Shown piece after piece: positions 55,101-64,000 of a stretch of 64,000 nucleotides of DNA. The stretch covers positions 6,297,712 to 6,361,711 of the forward strand of contig NW_019091362.1 in the NCBI RefSeq assembly GCF_001949145.1, in the 5' to 3' direction. Positions within the stretch are counted from its first letter, which is position 1. Each line of letters opens with the position of its first letter. The notes beneath the pieces were generated by a model. The model made no database searches, was not told the DNA's origin, and saw only the letters and a program-made list of their open reading frames with translations. Origin of the DNA: Acanthaster planci. Its lineage: Eukaryota > Echinodermata > Asteroidea > Valvatida > Acanthasteridae. Both the position numbers and the translations under genes were made by a program.

Positions 55101-58100
55101 AGGACTGTACCTGAAGTGCTTTCTATCATGACAACGGTTCGTGGGTAAGTCAGGTTTGTGCAGTTATACCAGGCGCGTAATGGGACAGAGGGGTACCCCC
55201 CTAACAAGTCCAATCCCTACACACACTCCAGCCTATTGTCACTTAACACATCCCCCCTAGATGCCTGAAAAGAATTCCTGAGGTACCAGTATAACAATGG
55301 CCAACACAAAGGCGCGGGGGGGTTCTCTCTGTCCCGTAGTTCGCTTCATATGTGTGCAATAAGTCAGGTCATCAGACAATGTATGCAGCGCCTGCCACAT
55401 GCGCTCCCCTGGGTGTGGACCGTCTGTGCAGAGAGCTGGAGCTTTGCGTATGATCTGTGCTTGCAAACTGAATAGGGAGCTGGCAGCGGCTAATTTCAGT
55501 CCGTATCGCAAAAGAACGTGTTGAGTCATGACTAGTTAAATTCCCGCGGGGGGGGCACTGTAGGCGTGTACTGCTGACCTCACTCTCAGTCCATGTGAGC
55601 ACTGTTCATGTTTGGTTTTGAATGGCACTGTGGGCAAACTGACATCATGTCAAAAACGGTAATTTAACAGTGTTTCAAAGTTGGGCTGTAATACTTCCCT
55701 GTTCAATTAACCTTTATGGGCAAGGATACGGTGTACTATTTATGACACACATTCCTCTCTCTCTAGCCTCCTTCCAGGCAACGCAACTACACGAAGCGAC
55801 GGCACAGGGGCCCCCTTGCGTCGTGCCGTTGGGTCGCATCGTCGCCTTCTTATGGTGTTCTCTTGCTGCCAAATGTGCGCCGCTCTGTCGCCTCCGTTCT
55901 CATTACTTTTATGCTGTGTATAATGTATTACGTCGTCGCGTCGTAACGTTGCGTCGTGCCGTCGCGTCGTGTCGTTGCGTCGCCTGGAGGAAGGCGAGAG
56001 CGAGAGAGAGAGAAATATGTGTCGTAAATAGTACACCATACAAGAAAGGGCAATGAACAACAAAGTTCAAAGATGTGCATGTATTAGTCAAGTTGGACCG
56101 AAAGACGTTGAGCAGTATCCGCAGTGGATTTTCCAACAAGTGGCTCCCCCAAAAGACCTTTAAGAATGGACACCTGTGTAAATTCAAGTCGGCAAACAGT
56201 TTCTCCCTGTTACGTAAATATGACTCGATTCCTTGTCAGGAATAGGCTTAAATGTAATGTTTACCAAACTTCAATGCCACTTTTTATACAAAGTGGTATC
56301 CCGGTAATTTTGTTGCTACATAAGCTACATTGGTCAAACGAATGTAACAGACATATCATTTTGAAATATCTGTTTTTACTTTAGTCATCGACCAGTACAA
56401 GCCGGTAGATGCCACCACAAATCCATCTCTCATCTTGGCGGCTGCTCAGATCGACAAATACCGTGGCCTGGTCGACGACGCTGTCGCCTATGGCAAGAAC
56501 AGTGCAAGGCAATTCATGCAAATGATTATAATTATGATATCAAGCTGACTCTGCCTCGTCCGAAAGAATCAAAGAACAAACCAGCGGAAATCGGCCGACA
56601 TACTCTGTGTTATGCTATTCCTATCTAAGAGACCTTAGACTGGACTTAATGGCCATCCTTGAACAAAGATATTATCCATATTTATGGACATAAATTCTTT
56701 AATCTGAATAAAAATCAAGAAATTGTTATTTAGCATTCTAACTTGGATCTTAATTTTTTCATAAACAATCAGAAAAGTACCTCTTGGACATTTCTGACAA
56801 AATTTCACCCCTGAAGAGGGAATAAAAGCTAGTCTGATTTGGTCGATTTATTTTGGGGCACTCGATGTATCAGTGTACAACAGCTTTTAAACTTAACAAA
56901 TATCGCTTGTGATGTTTCGTCCATTATGAATATTCACAAAAAATATTCTTTACTTTCCTTGGAGAGATTAGTTTTTGCCACACTACACAATGAATCCGTG
57001 TAATGCGAGAGGATTACCTACAATGTGTTATTTCATATTGTTAACAGCTCTCTCGAGGAAAAGATCACGGCAACAATGGAGAAACTCTTCGTCAATTTTG
57101 GTGTGGAAATCTTGAAGATTGTCCCAGGAAGGGTGTCCACAGAGGTCGATGCTCGGTGAGTTTGCCTGGTTGTTCTGTCTGAAACTCCCTTATTTTTTTC
57201 TGCAGATAGTAAATCACTTTACAGAGATTTTAATAATGTCCATGTATGTGCTGACAATTTAAGGTGTTAACGTGGTAATTATTAACGTAAATTCGATTTG
57301 ATCTTGGCGTGCGCACAAACATGTTCATTTCCGAAAAAGATTGTCGTCGTGCAAGCTGTAATTGTTGTTTTGCCACCTTTAGCAGAGATCTTTTTCAACC
57401 ATAATCAGCAATTTGCCCTTTTTGTTGATTTTCCATGTCGAATTTGAATCGCTAATTGTACAAATAAAATGTGCCCCTTTGCGCCTGCGCTAGACAGTAT
57501 AATTTGAAGATGTGCACTTGTTCCATGCGATTTTCTTCAGGCTGTCGTTTGACACGGAGGCTCAGATTGCCACGGCTAAGAGGCTGATTGCACTGTATGA
57601 GGAGCAGGGTATTAAGAAGGAGAGAGTTCTCATCAAGCTCAGCTCGACGTGGGAGGGTATTCAAGCTGCAAGGTATAACAGAAATGTATAATCTTGAGGC
57701 CAGTATCACATTGTCATTTGGACTGCCACCAGCCTGTTCCCTGTTCACTTTTTGTGGAATATGCATGTTCTCTATGACCGATGTTTTCAGCACATATCTT
57801 TGCCCTCTTCAAATTTTGTCCATTGCAATAACCTTGAATGCGCAATACAACCATCGAGATTGAATTCCAGAAAGTCTGAATTTTTCCCCACATCGAATCA
57901 TACTTGACTCGAGAGGGAAAAGACAAGTTAACTGTCTGCAGTGCACAATGGACAATTTTGTACAAAACTTGAGTGAATCTATTTCATTGGAAATCATTCT
58001 TCATTTTTTTACCAGAGGTTAATAAGTAGGTGGTTGTTTCCTTTGATCTCCTATGTCTTGCGATTTTCTGAACAAATGCTAGGCCTATATGTCTTTTTAA

Positions 58101-60984
58101 TGTTTGTGTTGTCAGTGTGTTTCAGCACTCTGTAGACTTAAGTCAGTTGACTTGGACTCGAGTTGGACCCGAATCGCTATTTTTGTGACTCGTGACTTGA
58201 CTTGGACTTGCAAAAAGACCTGTGACTTGACTTGGACTTACACTTACATATTATGTCTTGACACAAGTCAGAAAACTACTCAATCGAACCCATTAACGTT
58301 TTAAATCAGGCCTATTAACTTTCACCTTGCGTAATCAGCGTAAGACTTTGTTCGGCTCACGACTTCAAATTCAGTCTTATCTGTCCAAGGCCACATCTGA
58401 ATCACTTGGCTGTGGCTTGAAATCACACATCGCGCGTCTTGACTTGTACCTGGACAAAAACACTTGTGCCTTTCTTGTATTTTGACCAAACTGACTAGTG
58501 ACTTGACATGACCTGTGATGAAATGACTTATGACTTTACTTGTGACTGGACCAAAATTGTGACTCGGCTTAGACTTGGAAAGATTGACTTGCTACCACCA
58601 ACATTTTGCTGGGATCTTTGTGTTTGTACAAAATCATAATGGTTAAAGTTTATTTCAGTTCGAACAAGTGACGCATGCGTATAATTTATTATAACTGACA
58701 CTCCCCCTTCGGACACATACAATTCACTCCTTGGCACTTATATATGCCAAAGATTTATTGACCACATTTTTGTTTTCTTGACTACCGTAGGCATCTAGAG
58801 GCGGAGGATGGTATCCACTGTAACCTTACCCTCCTCTTCTCCTTCGTTCAGGTAAAATTACCCGTTCAAAGAGTCAAAGCGCTGCTCACGTGCACTTTTA
58901 TGTACAGTCTTGTGTCCCAAAATTGGTACAACTAACTATTGTCAGGTCTAAATATACCTTTTCATTTCTTTTATTTCCCAAGTAGGCAACAAATGTTAGA
59001 ATATCACATGTACATGTGGGTTAAAAACAAACAATGGGTATTGACAAAATACATGCAAGGAAAGACAATACAGATAATATCCCTGACGGATTACCAAAAA
59101 TAATTATGCGAATGACCTTTTAAGCTTTCGTGGTGAATGTGGCAAGTTACATAAAGGGTTTGCGATAACACTTTGCAAAAATACATCTCTCTGGTGAGCA
59201 TGTCTGGCTCTGAAAGGAATCGAAGGGTACTCTCACTAAGTAAAAACGCGAACTTGATCATTGCAAACGAGGTCTTACAAAATGTCATCAATCACATGTG
59301 ACATAGACAGAAAAAACCTGTAACATTACAGAGACAAAATACATCTTAATATTTAACATCTACAAAAGCACGGCAAAAAGATCATAAAGATTTTTATAAA
59401 ATTATTTAAGCTATCAACTGGCAACGTGCATGGTTTGTAAAGAGATCACTCTTTGCTTGATGGTGCCTATAATCTTTAATTTCCTTCCTACAAAGGCACT
59501 CAAAATGCCTTGTTTAATGCTTCGCGCCATTTACTTTGCTGTAGGCTGTCGCTTGTGCAGAAGCCAACGTGACTCTAATCTCGCCGTTTGTGGGTCGTAT
59601 CAGAGACTGGTACAAAGCCAACGCATGCAAGGCTGATTATGAGCCCAAAGAGGATCCAGGTAGGTATAACTACAATATATGCTGTGTGAAAGGGGTAATT
59701 ATTTTGACAGACGACCCGTGTTTGAATATTCCACTCGGCCGGATGTTTCAGTAGCGTCGCTTTCGATCAGTAAACCTTGTTTTGATTCTGCCTCATCAAG
59801 GAGTGCATTGTCTCGGTTTGTTTGTGTGAGTGCGTTGTGCATAGACTACAAATGCCTATTTCAAAACAACATACAATGTCCAATAACATAACGCAGAAAG
59901 GCGGTATGAATTTATTGTTAAACCTGTCAGTTTACTCTCAAAAACTAATTCAAAGACACGACTTTTTTCGAAGGTGTGTCGAGTGTTAAGAAGATTTACA
60001 ACTACTACAAGAAGTTTGGATACCCGACGGTTGTTATGGGAACCTCCATCCGCCGAATAGGCGACATTCAAGAGCTGGCTGGCTTGGACCTCTTCACTAT
60101 CAGGTGAAGGTCTTAGCATTTTAGGTATTTTTTCAAGAAGAAAATCGTAGTAGGGGTTTAGTTCTGTTCTCTGTTTTAATTTTATTATCTATTTTTTTTG
60201 CTTTTACTAAAATTGAATGGTGTCAGATTGTGGCAAACCCAATTTTCTGGCGTATTTGTGGTCATCAGTTGGTAAAATGAAATAATTATAAATGCCTCCC
60301 ATGGCTTTGTTTCTCCACAGTCCAAGTCTGCTTGAAGAACTGAAAGCAACTAATGCTCCTCTTACTCGCAAGATGTCAGTGCAACTAGGTAAGGAAATAA
60401 CTTCTCCACCTAGAAGATTAAATTACACAACAAAGGATCTTTCCTCTCTTTATGTAACTCTGCAACTGTCGTTTGGCACGCTTTTTGAGTAACTTTTAAG
60501 CCATCAAGTCTCTTTTAATTTTGGTGTAAACCTGCATGTGGTCCATTTGAATACGGCTATGGCTGTTGTTGTCGTCGTCGATGTCGTTGTGTTTGTTTCT
60601 GTTTGCCGCTCAGGGATTTTTTTTTTTGCAGCCCTTTTTTGTTGTTAAAATTTTATACTTTTTTATATATACCCTTAAGAATTCAAAGCTGTTTTTTCGC
60701 TCGACAGACTTTAAAAGAGTTCTAACATATGAAGTCAGAAATACTGGCAAAATGTCCATTAGTTATAGCAGTTAGAACAAGTATGAAATTTGAATTGTGT
60801 TTCCTGGTATATTCCACCAGCTCATGCATCACCAGTGGAAAAACTGTCCCTCTCGGAGCAGCAGTTCCGTTGGCTCTTCAACGAAAATCCCATGGCCGTG
60901 GAGAAGCTCTCAGATGGAATCCGGAAGTTTGCCGCAGACACAATCAAACTGGAGAATTTGTTGAAAGAGAAATTGGTTGCTTAA
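52085..60984 (+). CDS. TALDO1: Transaldolase, 9 coding exons
   Basis: Cytosolic transaldolase (EC 2.2.1.2) of the non-oxidative pentose phosphate pathway, moving a dihydroxyacetone unit from sedoheptulose 7-phosphate to glyceraldehyde 3-phosphate through a Lys Schiff base. The 322-aa product is slightly shorter than human TALDO1 (337 aa) because the N-terminal extension is absent. Landmarks are VADTGDF with Asp17, DATTNPSLI with Asn35, VSTEVDAR with Glu96, [11 protein letters not shown] with the Schiff-base Lys132, [43 protein letters not shown] and FRWLFNE. Exons: 52085-52151, 56385-56508, 57048-57155, 57541-57672, 58791-58851, 59545-59659, 59974-60103, 60321-60388, 60821-60984, summing to 969 nt. 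Intron 2 must use a GC donor. The stop upstream and in frame is at 51986. All catalytic residues are present, so the gene looks functional. Confidence 0.98.
52487..55047 (+). repeat. Tandem segmental duplication in transaldolase intron 1
   Basis: Unit A (52487-54250) and unit B (54251-55047) both begin GTGCATTA(A/G)GCGCAAACC and both end TTTGTACTATTCC. Matching parts are 52487-52862 with 54251-54542 and 53776-54250 with 54556-55047, at roughly 85-90% identity. The 913 bp at 52863-53775 is found only in unit A and includes the TA-flanked MITE at 53209-53356. Confidence 0.85.
53209..53356. mobile_element. 148-bp TA-flanked hairpin MITE
   Basis: The ends TACACTTTAAAA and TTTTTAGAGTGTA, with arms of about 64 bp (GATCAGATTGAYCCAGAAT, GGGTCACGC), are about 87% matched around an AT-rich centre. 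TA ends suggest a Tc1/mariner-type target. Confidence 0.8.
55726..56041. mobile_element. 308-bp foldback element with ATAC target duplication
   Basis: The element at 55730-56037 starts GGTGTACTATTTATGACAC and ends GTGTCGTAAATAGTACACC. ATAC flanks both sides (55726-55729 and 56038-56041). The inverted arms of about 75 bp include CTCTCTCTC and CCAGGCRACGCAAC. The centre is rich in repeated CGTCGYGTCGT. There is no coding capacity, and a partial relative lies at 44580-44720. Confidence 0.8.
56385..56508 (+). CDS. Transaldolase coding exon 2 (residues 23-63), GC donor
   Basis: Acceptor TTACTTTAG. Encodes [20 protein letters not shown] and VAYGKNSA. The donor is CAAG|GCAATT: the only nearby GT (AACA|GTGCAA) breaks the frame and no other GT occurs before the in-frame TGA. 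Confidence 0.95.
57048..57155 (+). CDS. Transaldolase coding exon 3 (residues 64-99)
   Basis: Acceptor TTGTTAACAG, donor GCTCG|GTGAGT. Encodes [19 protein letters not shown] and [10 protein letters not shown], with the length between YG and KLF identical to human TALDO1. Confidence 0.98.
57541..57672 (+). CDS. Transaldolase coding exon 4 (residues 100-143), Schiff-base lysine
   Basis: Acceptor TTTTCTTCAG, donor GCAAG|GTATAA. Encodes [16 protein letters not shown] and [15 protein letters not shown] with Lys132. Confidence 0.98.
58125..58600 (+). repeat. GACTTGACTTGGACTTG-type repeat block in transaldolase intron 4
   Basis: Degenerate repeats of GACTTG, GACTCG and TGTGACTTGACTTGGACTT run through most of the block. 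The composition is related to the GACTCGAGTC block at 51055-51405. Confidence 0.7.
58791..58851 (+). CDS. Transaldolase coding exon 5 (residues 144-164)
   Basis: Acceptor GACTACCGTAG, donor CAG|GTAAAA. Encodes [18 protein letters not shown]. Confidence 0.98.
59545..59659 (+). CDS. Transaldolase coding exon 6 (residues 165-202)
   Basis: Acceptor TTTGCTGTAG, donor CCAG|GTAGGT. Encodes [18 protein letters not shown] and ADYEPKEDP. Confidence 0.98.
59974..60103 (+). CDS. Transaldolase coding exon 7 (residues 203-245)
   Basis: Acceptor TTTTTTCGAAG, donor ATCAG|GTGAAG. Encodes [25 protein letters not shown] and LAGLDLFTI. Confidence 0.98.
60321..60388 (+). CDS. Transaldolase coding exon 8 (residues 246-268)
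   Basis: Acceptor TTCTCCACAG, donor CTAG|GTAAGG. Encodes [17 protein letters not shown]. Confidence 0.97.
60821..60984 (+). CDS. Transaldolase terminal coding exon 9 (residues 269-322)
   Basis: Acceptor TATTCCACCAG. Encodes [33 protein letters not shown] and ends KLVA, TAA at 60982-60984. Confidence 0.98.
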
Positions 60985-61426
60985 AGCAAATTAATGGAGT
61001 CATAACAAGAGAAGAATGCCACAACCTGTAATAGTCGCTAGATTAGCTGTAGTTTGTCGAATACATTTTATAACGAGTTGTTGATCATTTTGGATTGAAA
61101 TTTTTCAAATTCTTTGCAGAAAGTGCAGTTCCAAAGTATGCTGTGTACCTCATGTTATATTTAATGGTCTCTTTTTTTGCATATCTCTGGGAAGTAATGG
61201 TACATTTTAGAGAGTATCTTTTAAAACACAGTAACTGTAAAAAAACTGTGTATATGATTGGTAATAGGTTTCATATCGGTTACTCGGTTCCGAAGAAGGG
61301 CGTGACAAATTACTGAAGTATCTGTGATTTTAGAGTCTCTTCACATAGTGCAATATTAGCATAATCTTTGCCATTCTCTTAAGACATTAGGGTGTAATCA
61401 CAAGCTATCATGATCACCGGTAAAAA

Positions 61427-61432
61427 AATAAA
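61427..61432 (+). terminator. Candidate transaldolase poly(A) signal AATAAA
   Basis: First AATAAA seen after the stop codon, implying a 3' UTR of about 0.45 kb. Confidence 0.4.
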
Positions 61433-64000
61433 CACCGATGCATTTTTCAAGACATGCTCTGGTAACTCACGCAAAGGGTTATACACGTTACATTATGTCA
61501 ATGCACATGATTCTTCAAAAGAAACTTTAAACAAATGCTGCTCAAAATTATTAAGAAAACAAAGTATATTTAAAACAAGCATTCACAGTCACACTCATGT
61601 TTTACATGCTAGTACAAAGAGACAAAATTGCCCTTAAAAATAATATATGATTTGTATTCAAAAAAAGTAAATGCCAATTTACTCTCTCATTGTTTTTAGC
61701 CATATCCTCTTCTGCAAGGAATTCCCAGCAAAATTCTCGTGAAACCGAGTCATAAACTGTTAGTTGTTAACATTTAGATTTTGTTTTAACCTTTCAAGTT
61801 CTCTTGTAAATACTGCTGCAAGTATACACAGACATGTATCTGATGAAATCAGTGGCGTAACTGGAGGTTGGCTTGGGGAACATGTTCCCCCAACATCGGT
61901 TTTGGCTCCCCCCCCATTTGAAATTTTGAAATGTGGCGGCCCATGTTCAAGCCAAAATTAGATTGCTTTCAGTGTCCCGTTGAAAAACAAAATGTATGCC
62001 TACCTGGAAACCTTTTCAGAAACCTCTGCCTACAGTAACGTCATTGAATGAAGTAGTTTAACGACTTAAGCTTATTCTCTACACTGTAGTTTATGCCGTT
62101 TATTCTACCTAGGTGATTGAACTTAACCCAATAGGTGTTTAAAAGTAGAGCTCTTGACCTTCATTTTCACAGGAGGGTGGAGACCCGGATTAGTTCCGTA
62201 ACATAAAGTCTAAAAAATGCCGCATTTCCCCTAAAGTAACAGCATATCCTTGCCACTCCAACGAACCTTTTTAACTGTTGCAAGGAATGGCCCCACCTCA
62301 TTGGGCCGCATTCAGAAAGACCCCCACCCTCTGTTGATCCCCCTGCAAACATGAAGGTTTACACCCTTCTGTCATACTACTCCCAGTCACCCTTTGCCCT
62401 CATACCCATTCTTTGGTTCTTGTCTCTCTTGTTTCCATTCTTCCTGACTATGAAACGGTACAACGTATCCACTTAAAATAATGGTGATGGGCGAGGAATA
62501 TTATCAGAAATGAAACTGAAATAAATGCCCAAAGAGGCGAACTGTTGGACCCCAGCCACGGCAACTTTTTGTTCACACAACGTTGCTTGACCAGGGAACA
62601 CGACTTAAAAACATGGCTAGGTAACGACTTGTCATCAAGCTTAACTTTACTAAAAAAAAACACCAAGTTTCGAAACATTCGTTCGTGCTATTTTGCTCAC
62701 ATAGTGCATGGGGATTTTGTTTGTTTACGAATTTACGATTTCATGACGAAATCATTCTTCAAGTATCCTACACCTGCAGGCTTAAAGGGGATGGGCCAGG
62801 TACGGTTAAACTGATGCTATTTTGGTTTGGTTTATTTATTTCCCATACTATGCACAATTTAAATAATATAAGGTAATGAAACTAAATTAAATAGTATGGA
62901 GGGAGGTCAGACAAAAAGCCTAAGCTTTTACGGGGTGTGTCCCCTGCAAAAATAGTACATGTAAATTTACAATTCTTGAGAGAAAAACTGTCAAAATTAA
63001 TATTAATACAGAATAATGTGTGAAGATCTTCATTTGTTCAAGTTAGTAAATAGTTGTGTACAACAACGACACAAAATCCTAATTACAGGTTTAAAAATAT
63101 GTATAAATACAACTTTGGCATTGTTTAGAAGAAATCATACTGTCAATTGTCCACCGCATTTAATAAAAGTTTCCTATGATGCCTTCTACAAAAAAAAAAG
63201 ATTTGATTTGGTTCCAGAGAAGGGGTCCCTAGGATCTGACAGCGGAAAGGCGAATAGATGTTCTGACTTAATCAAGATGAAGCTTAGTTGAAGACCTGGT
63301 GTTATAATTGTGAATACCAGTGTCATTACCAGCACACTGTCGTAAAAGTTGGTACCTTAATCCTGCCCTAACTTACTCTTTATAATGGGTTTTGCGGTTT
63401 TTGTCATAAAAAACCGAGAGCTGGGGGGGGGGTGGTTGCAGGCTGCCAAGGGCAGTAGCCCACGTTATTTGCGCTCAGGTAATCGCCATAGTTGATAGGT
63501 TAACAAAGTGAAACTGGTATAGCAGCAGTGACCGGTCAACACAGAATGTTGTAAAGTCACCTCCATAGTATTGACACAGCATTTCCTGGGGGCGGGCCTT
63601 AGACCATAGTAATGTTGGAAAGTACTGTTGCCAATAATTCATTTTTCTCATTTACACAAATCCTGAGGGGGTAGTGTATGTATCTCCCCATCTTTGGTGG
63701 TGGGATGATGGGCCGTGGAATCATCCCACACACTTTTTGTGATAAGCAAAAAAATTAAAAGTGTAGAATGATTTTAATGTGCTATTCTGAGTTTGACGAT
63801 TTTATGTGAAATGTTTATCGTGAACATCGCCCTCATAGTACATGGTGTGGCATTGATTTATAAAATATACTCTTTTCAAGACATGGTCATTTTTCCTGTA
63901 TAAACTCCTTCCCCTGTTCTCTTTGGCAGCCGTTTCATAGCAAACATCAACAATCATACTGATACAAGAACGGATTCACTAATTAGCCTTGGATGACTAG
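61433..64000. other. Downstream flank, no gene recognised
   Basis: AT-rich sequence with short open frames lacking splice support. It contains a C-rich run near 61910 and a G-rich run near 63425. Confidence 0.5.

Noticed and set aside
55670-56187. Frames of 92-128 codons on both strands
   Set aside because: They read through the 308-bp foldback element, and the Arg/Val/Ser-rich peptides come from CGTCG repeats.
56490-56510. GT donor at AACA|GTGCAA for transaldolase exon 2
   Set aside because: It gives the wrong phase with exon 3 and shortens the conserved segment; the GC donor restores frame and family length.
1-64000. tRNA, rRNA or CRISPR arrays
   Set aside because: No cloverleaf with A and B boxes was noticed by eye, no rRNA-like block and no regularly spaced direct repeats with unique spacers.

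Overview
This is eukaryotic genomic DNA, AT-rich and intron-dense. Two protein-coding genes are read with confidence, both on the + strand: an SLC4-family Na+-coupled bicarbonate transporter (23 coding exons, CDS 24787-48980, 1146 aa) and a transaldolase (9 coding exons, CDS 52085-60984, 322 aa). Both reading frames stay open across every proposed junction and the summed coding lengths divide exactly by three. The SLC4 protein resembles the NBCn/NDCBE side of the family. That resemblance, the abundance of TACATGTACATGTA-type words and TAGGCCTA words, and the MITE-rich introns suggest a marine invertebrate deuterostome, most likely an echinoderm. The species is an inference and I cannot confirm it from the sequence.

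Layout. 1-24.7 kb is gene-poor: one well-formed but unidentified internal coding exon on the minus strand (707-880), a foldback element with internal tandem repeats (2575-3188), a TTAA-type hairpin MITE (5929-6091), a 5'-truncated APE-type non-LTR retrotransposon (about 9955-11595), a piggyBac-like MITE flanked by TTAA (12649-13231), a 91-bp perfect hairpin flanked by a 9-bp direct repeat (13635-13743), and several smaller repeats. 24.8-49.0 kb is the SLC4 gene. Its 6-kb intron 13 holds a near-complete but inactivated retrotransposon of the same general type in antisense (about 33555-37620), and intron 14 holds the second copy of the TTAA hairpin MITE. 49.0-52.1 kb is the intergenic spacer with a GACTCGAGTC-rich repeat. 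52.1-61.0 kb is the transaldolase gene. Its large intron 1 carries a tandem segmental duplication, a TA-flanked MITE and a 308-bp foldback element with a 4-bp target duplication. 61-64 kb shows no gene.

The two genes are in tandem with about 3.1 kb between coding ends and have no evident pathway link: one moves HCO3- across the plasma membrane (pH control and, in calcifying animals, mineral supply), the other is a cytosolic enzyme of the non-oxidative pentose phosphate pathway. The points most worth a second look are a GC-AG intron in the transaldolase gene that the frame requires, an Asn replacing an Asp that is conserved in the SLC4 proteins I can compare, loss of the DIDS-binding lysines, a possible alternative SLC4 C-terminus with a poly(A) signal overlapping its stop codon, and the very young hairpin element with a 9-bp duplication. 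I found no CRISPR, operon or other prokaryote-type system and no convincing RNA gene.
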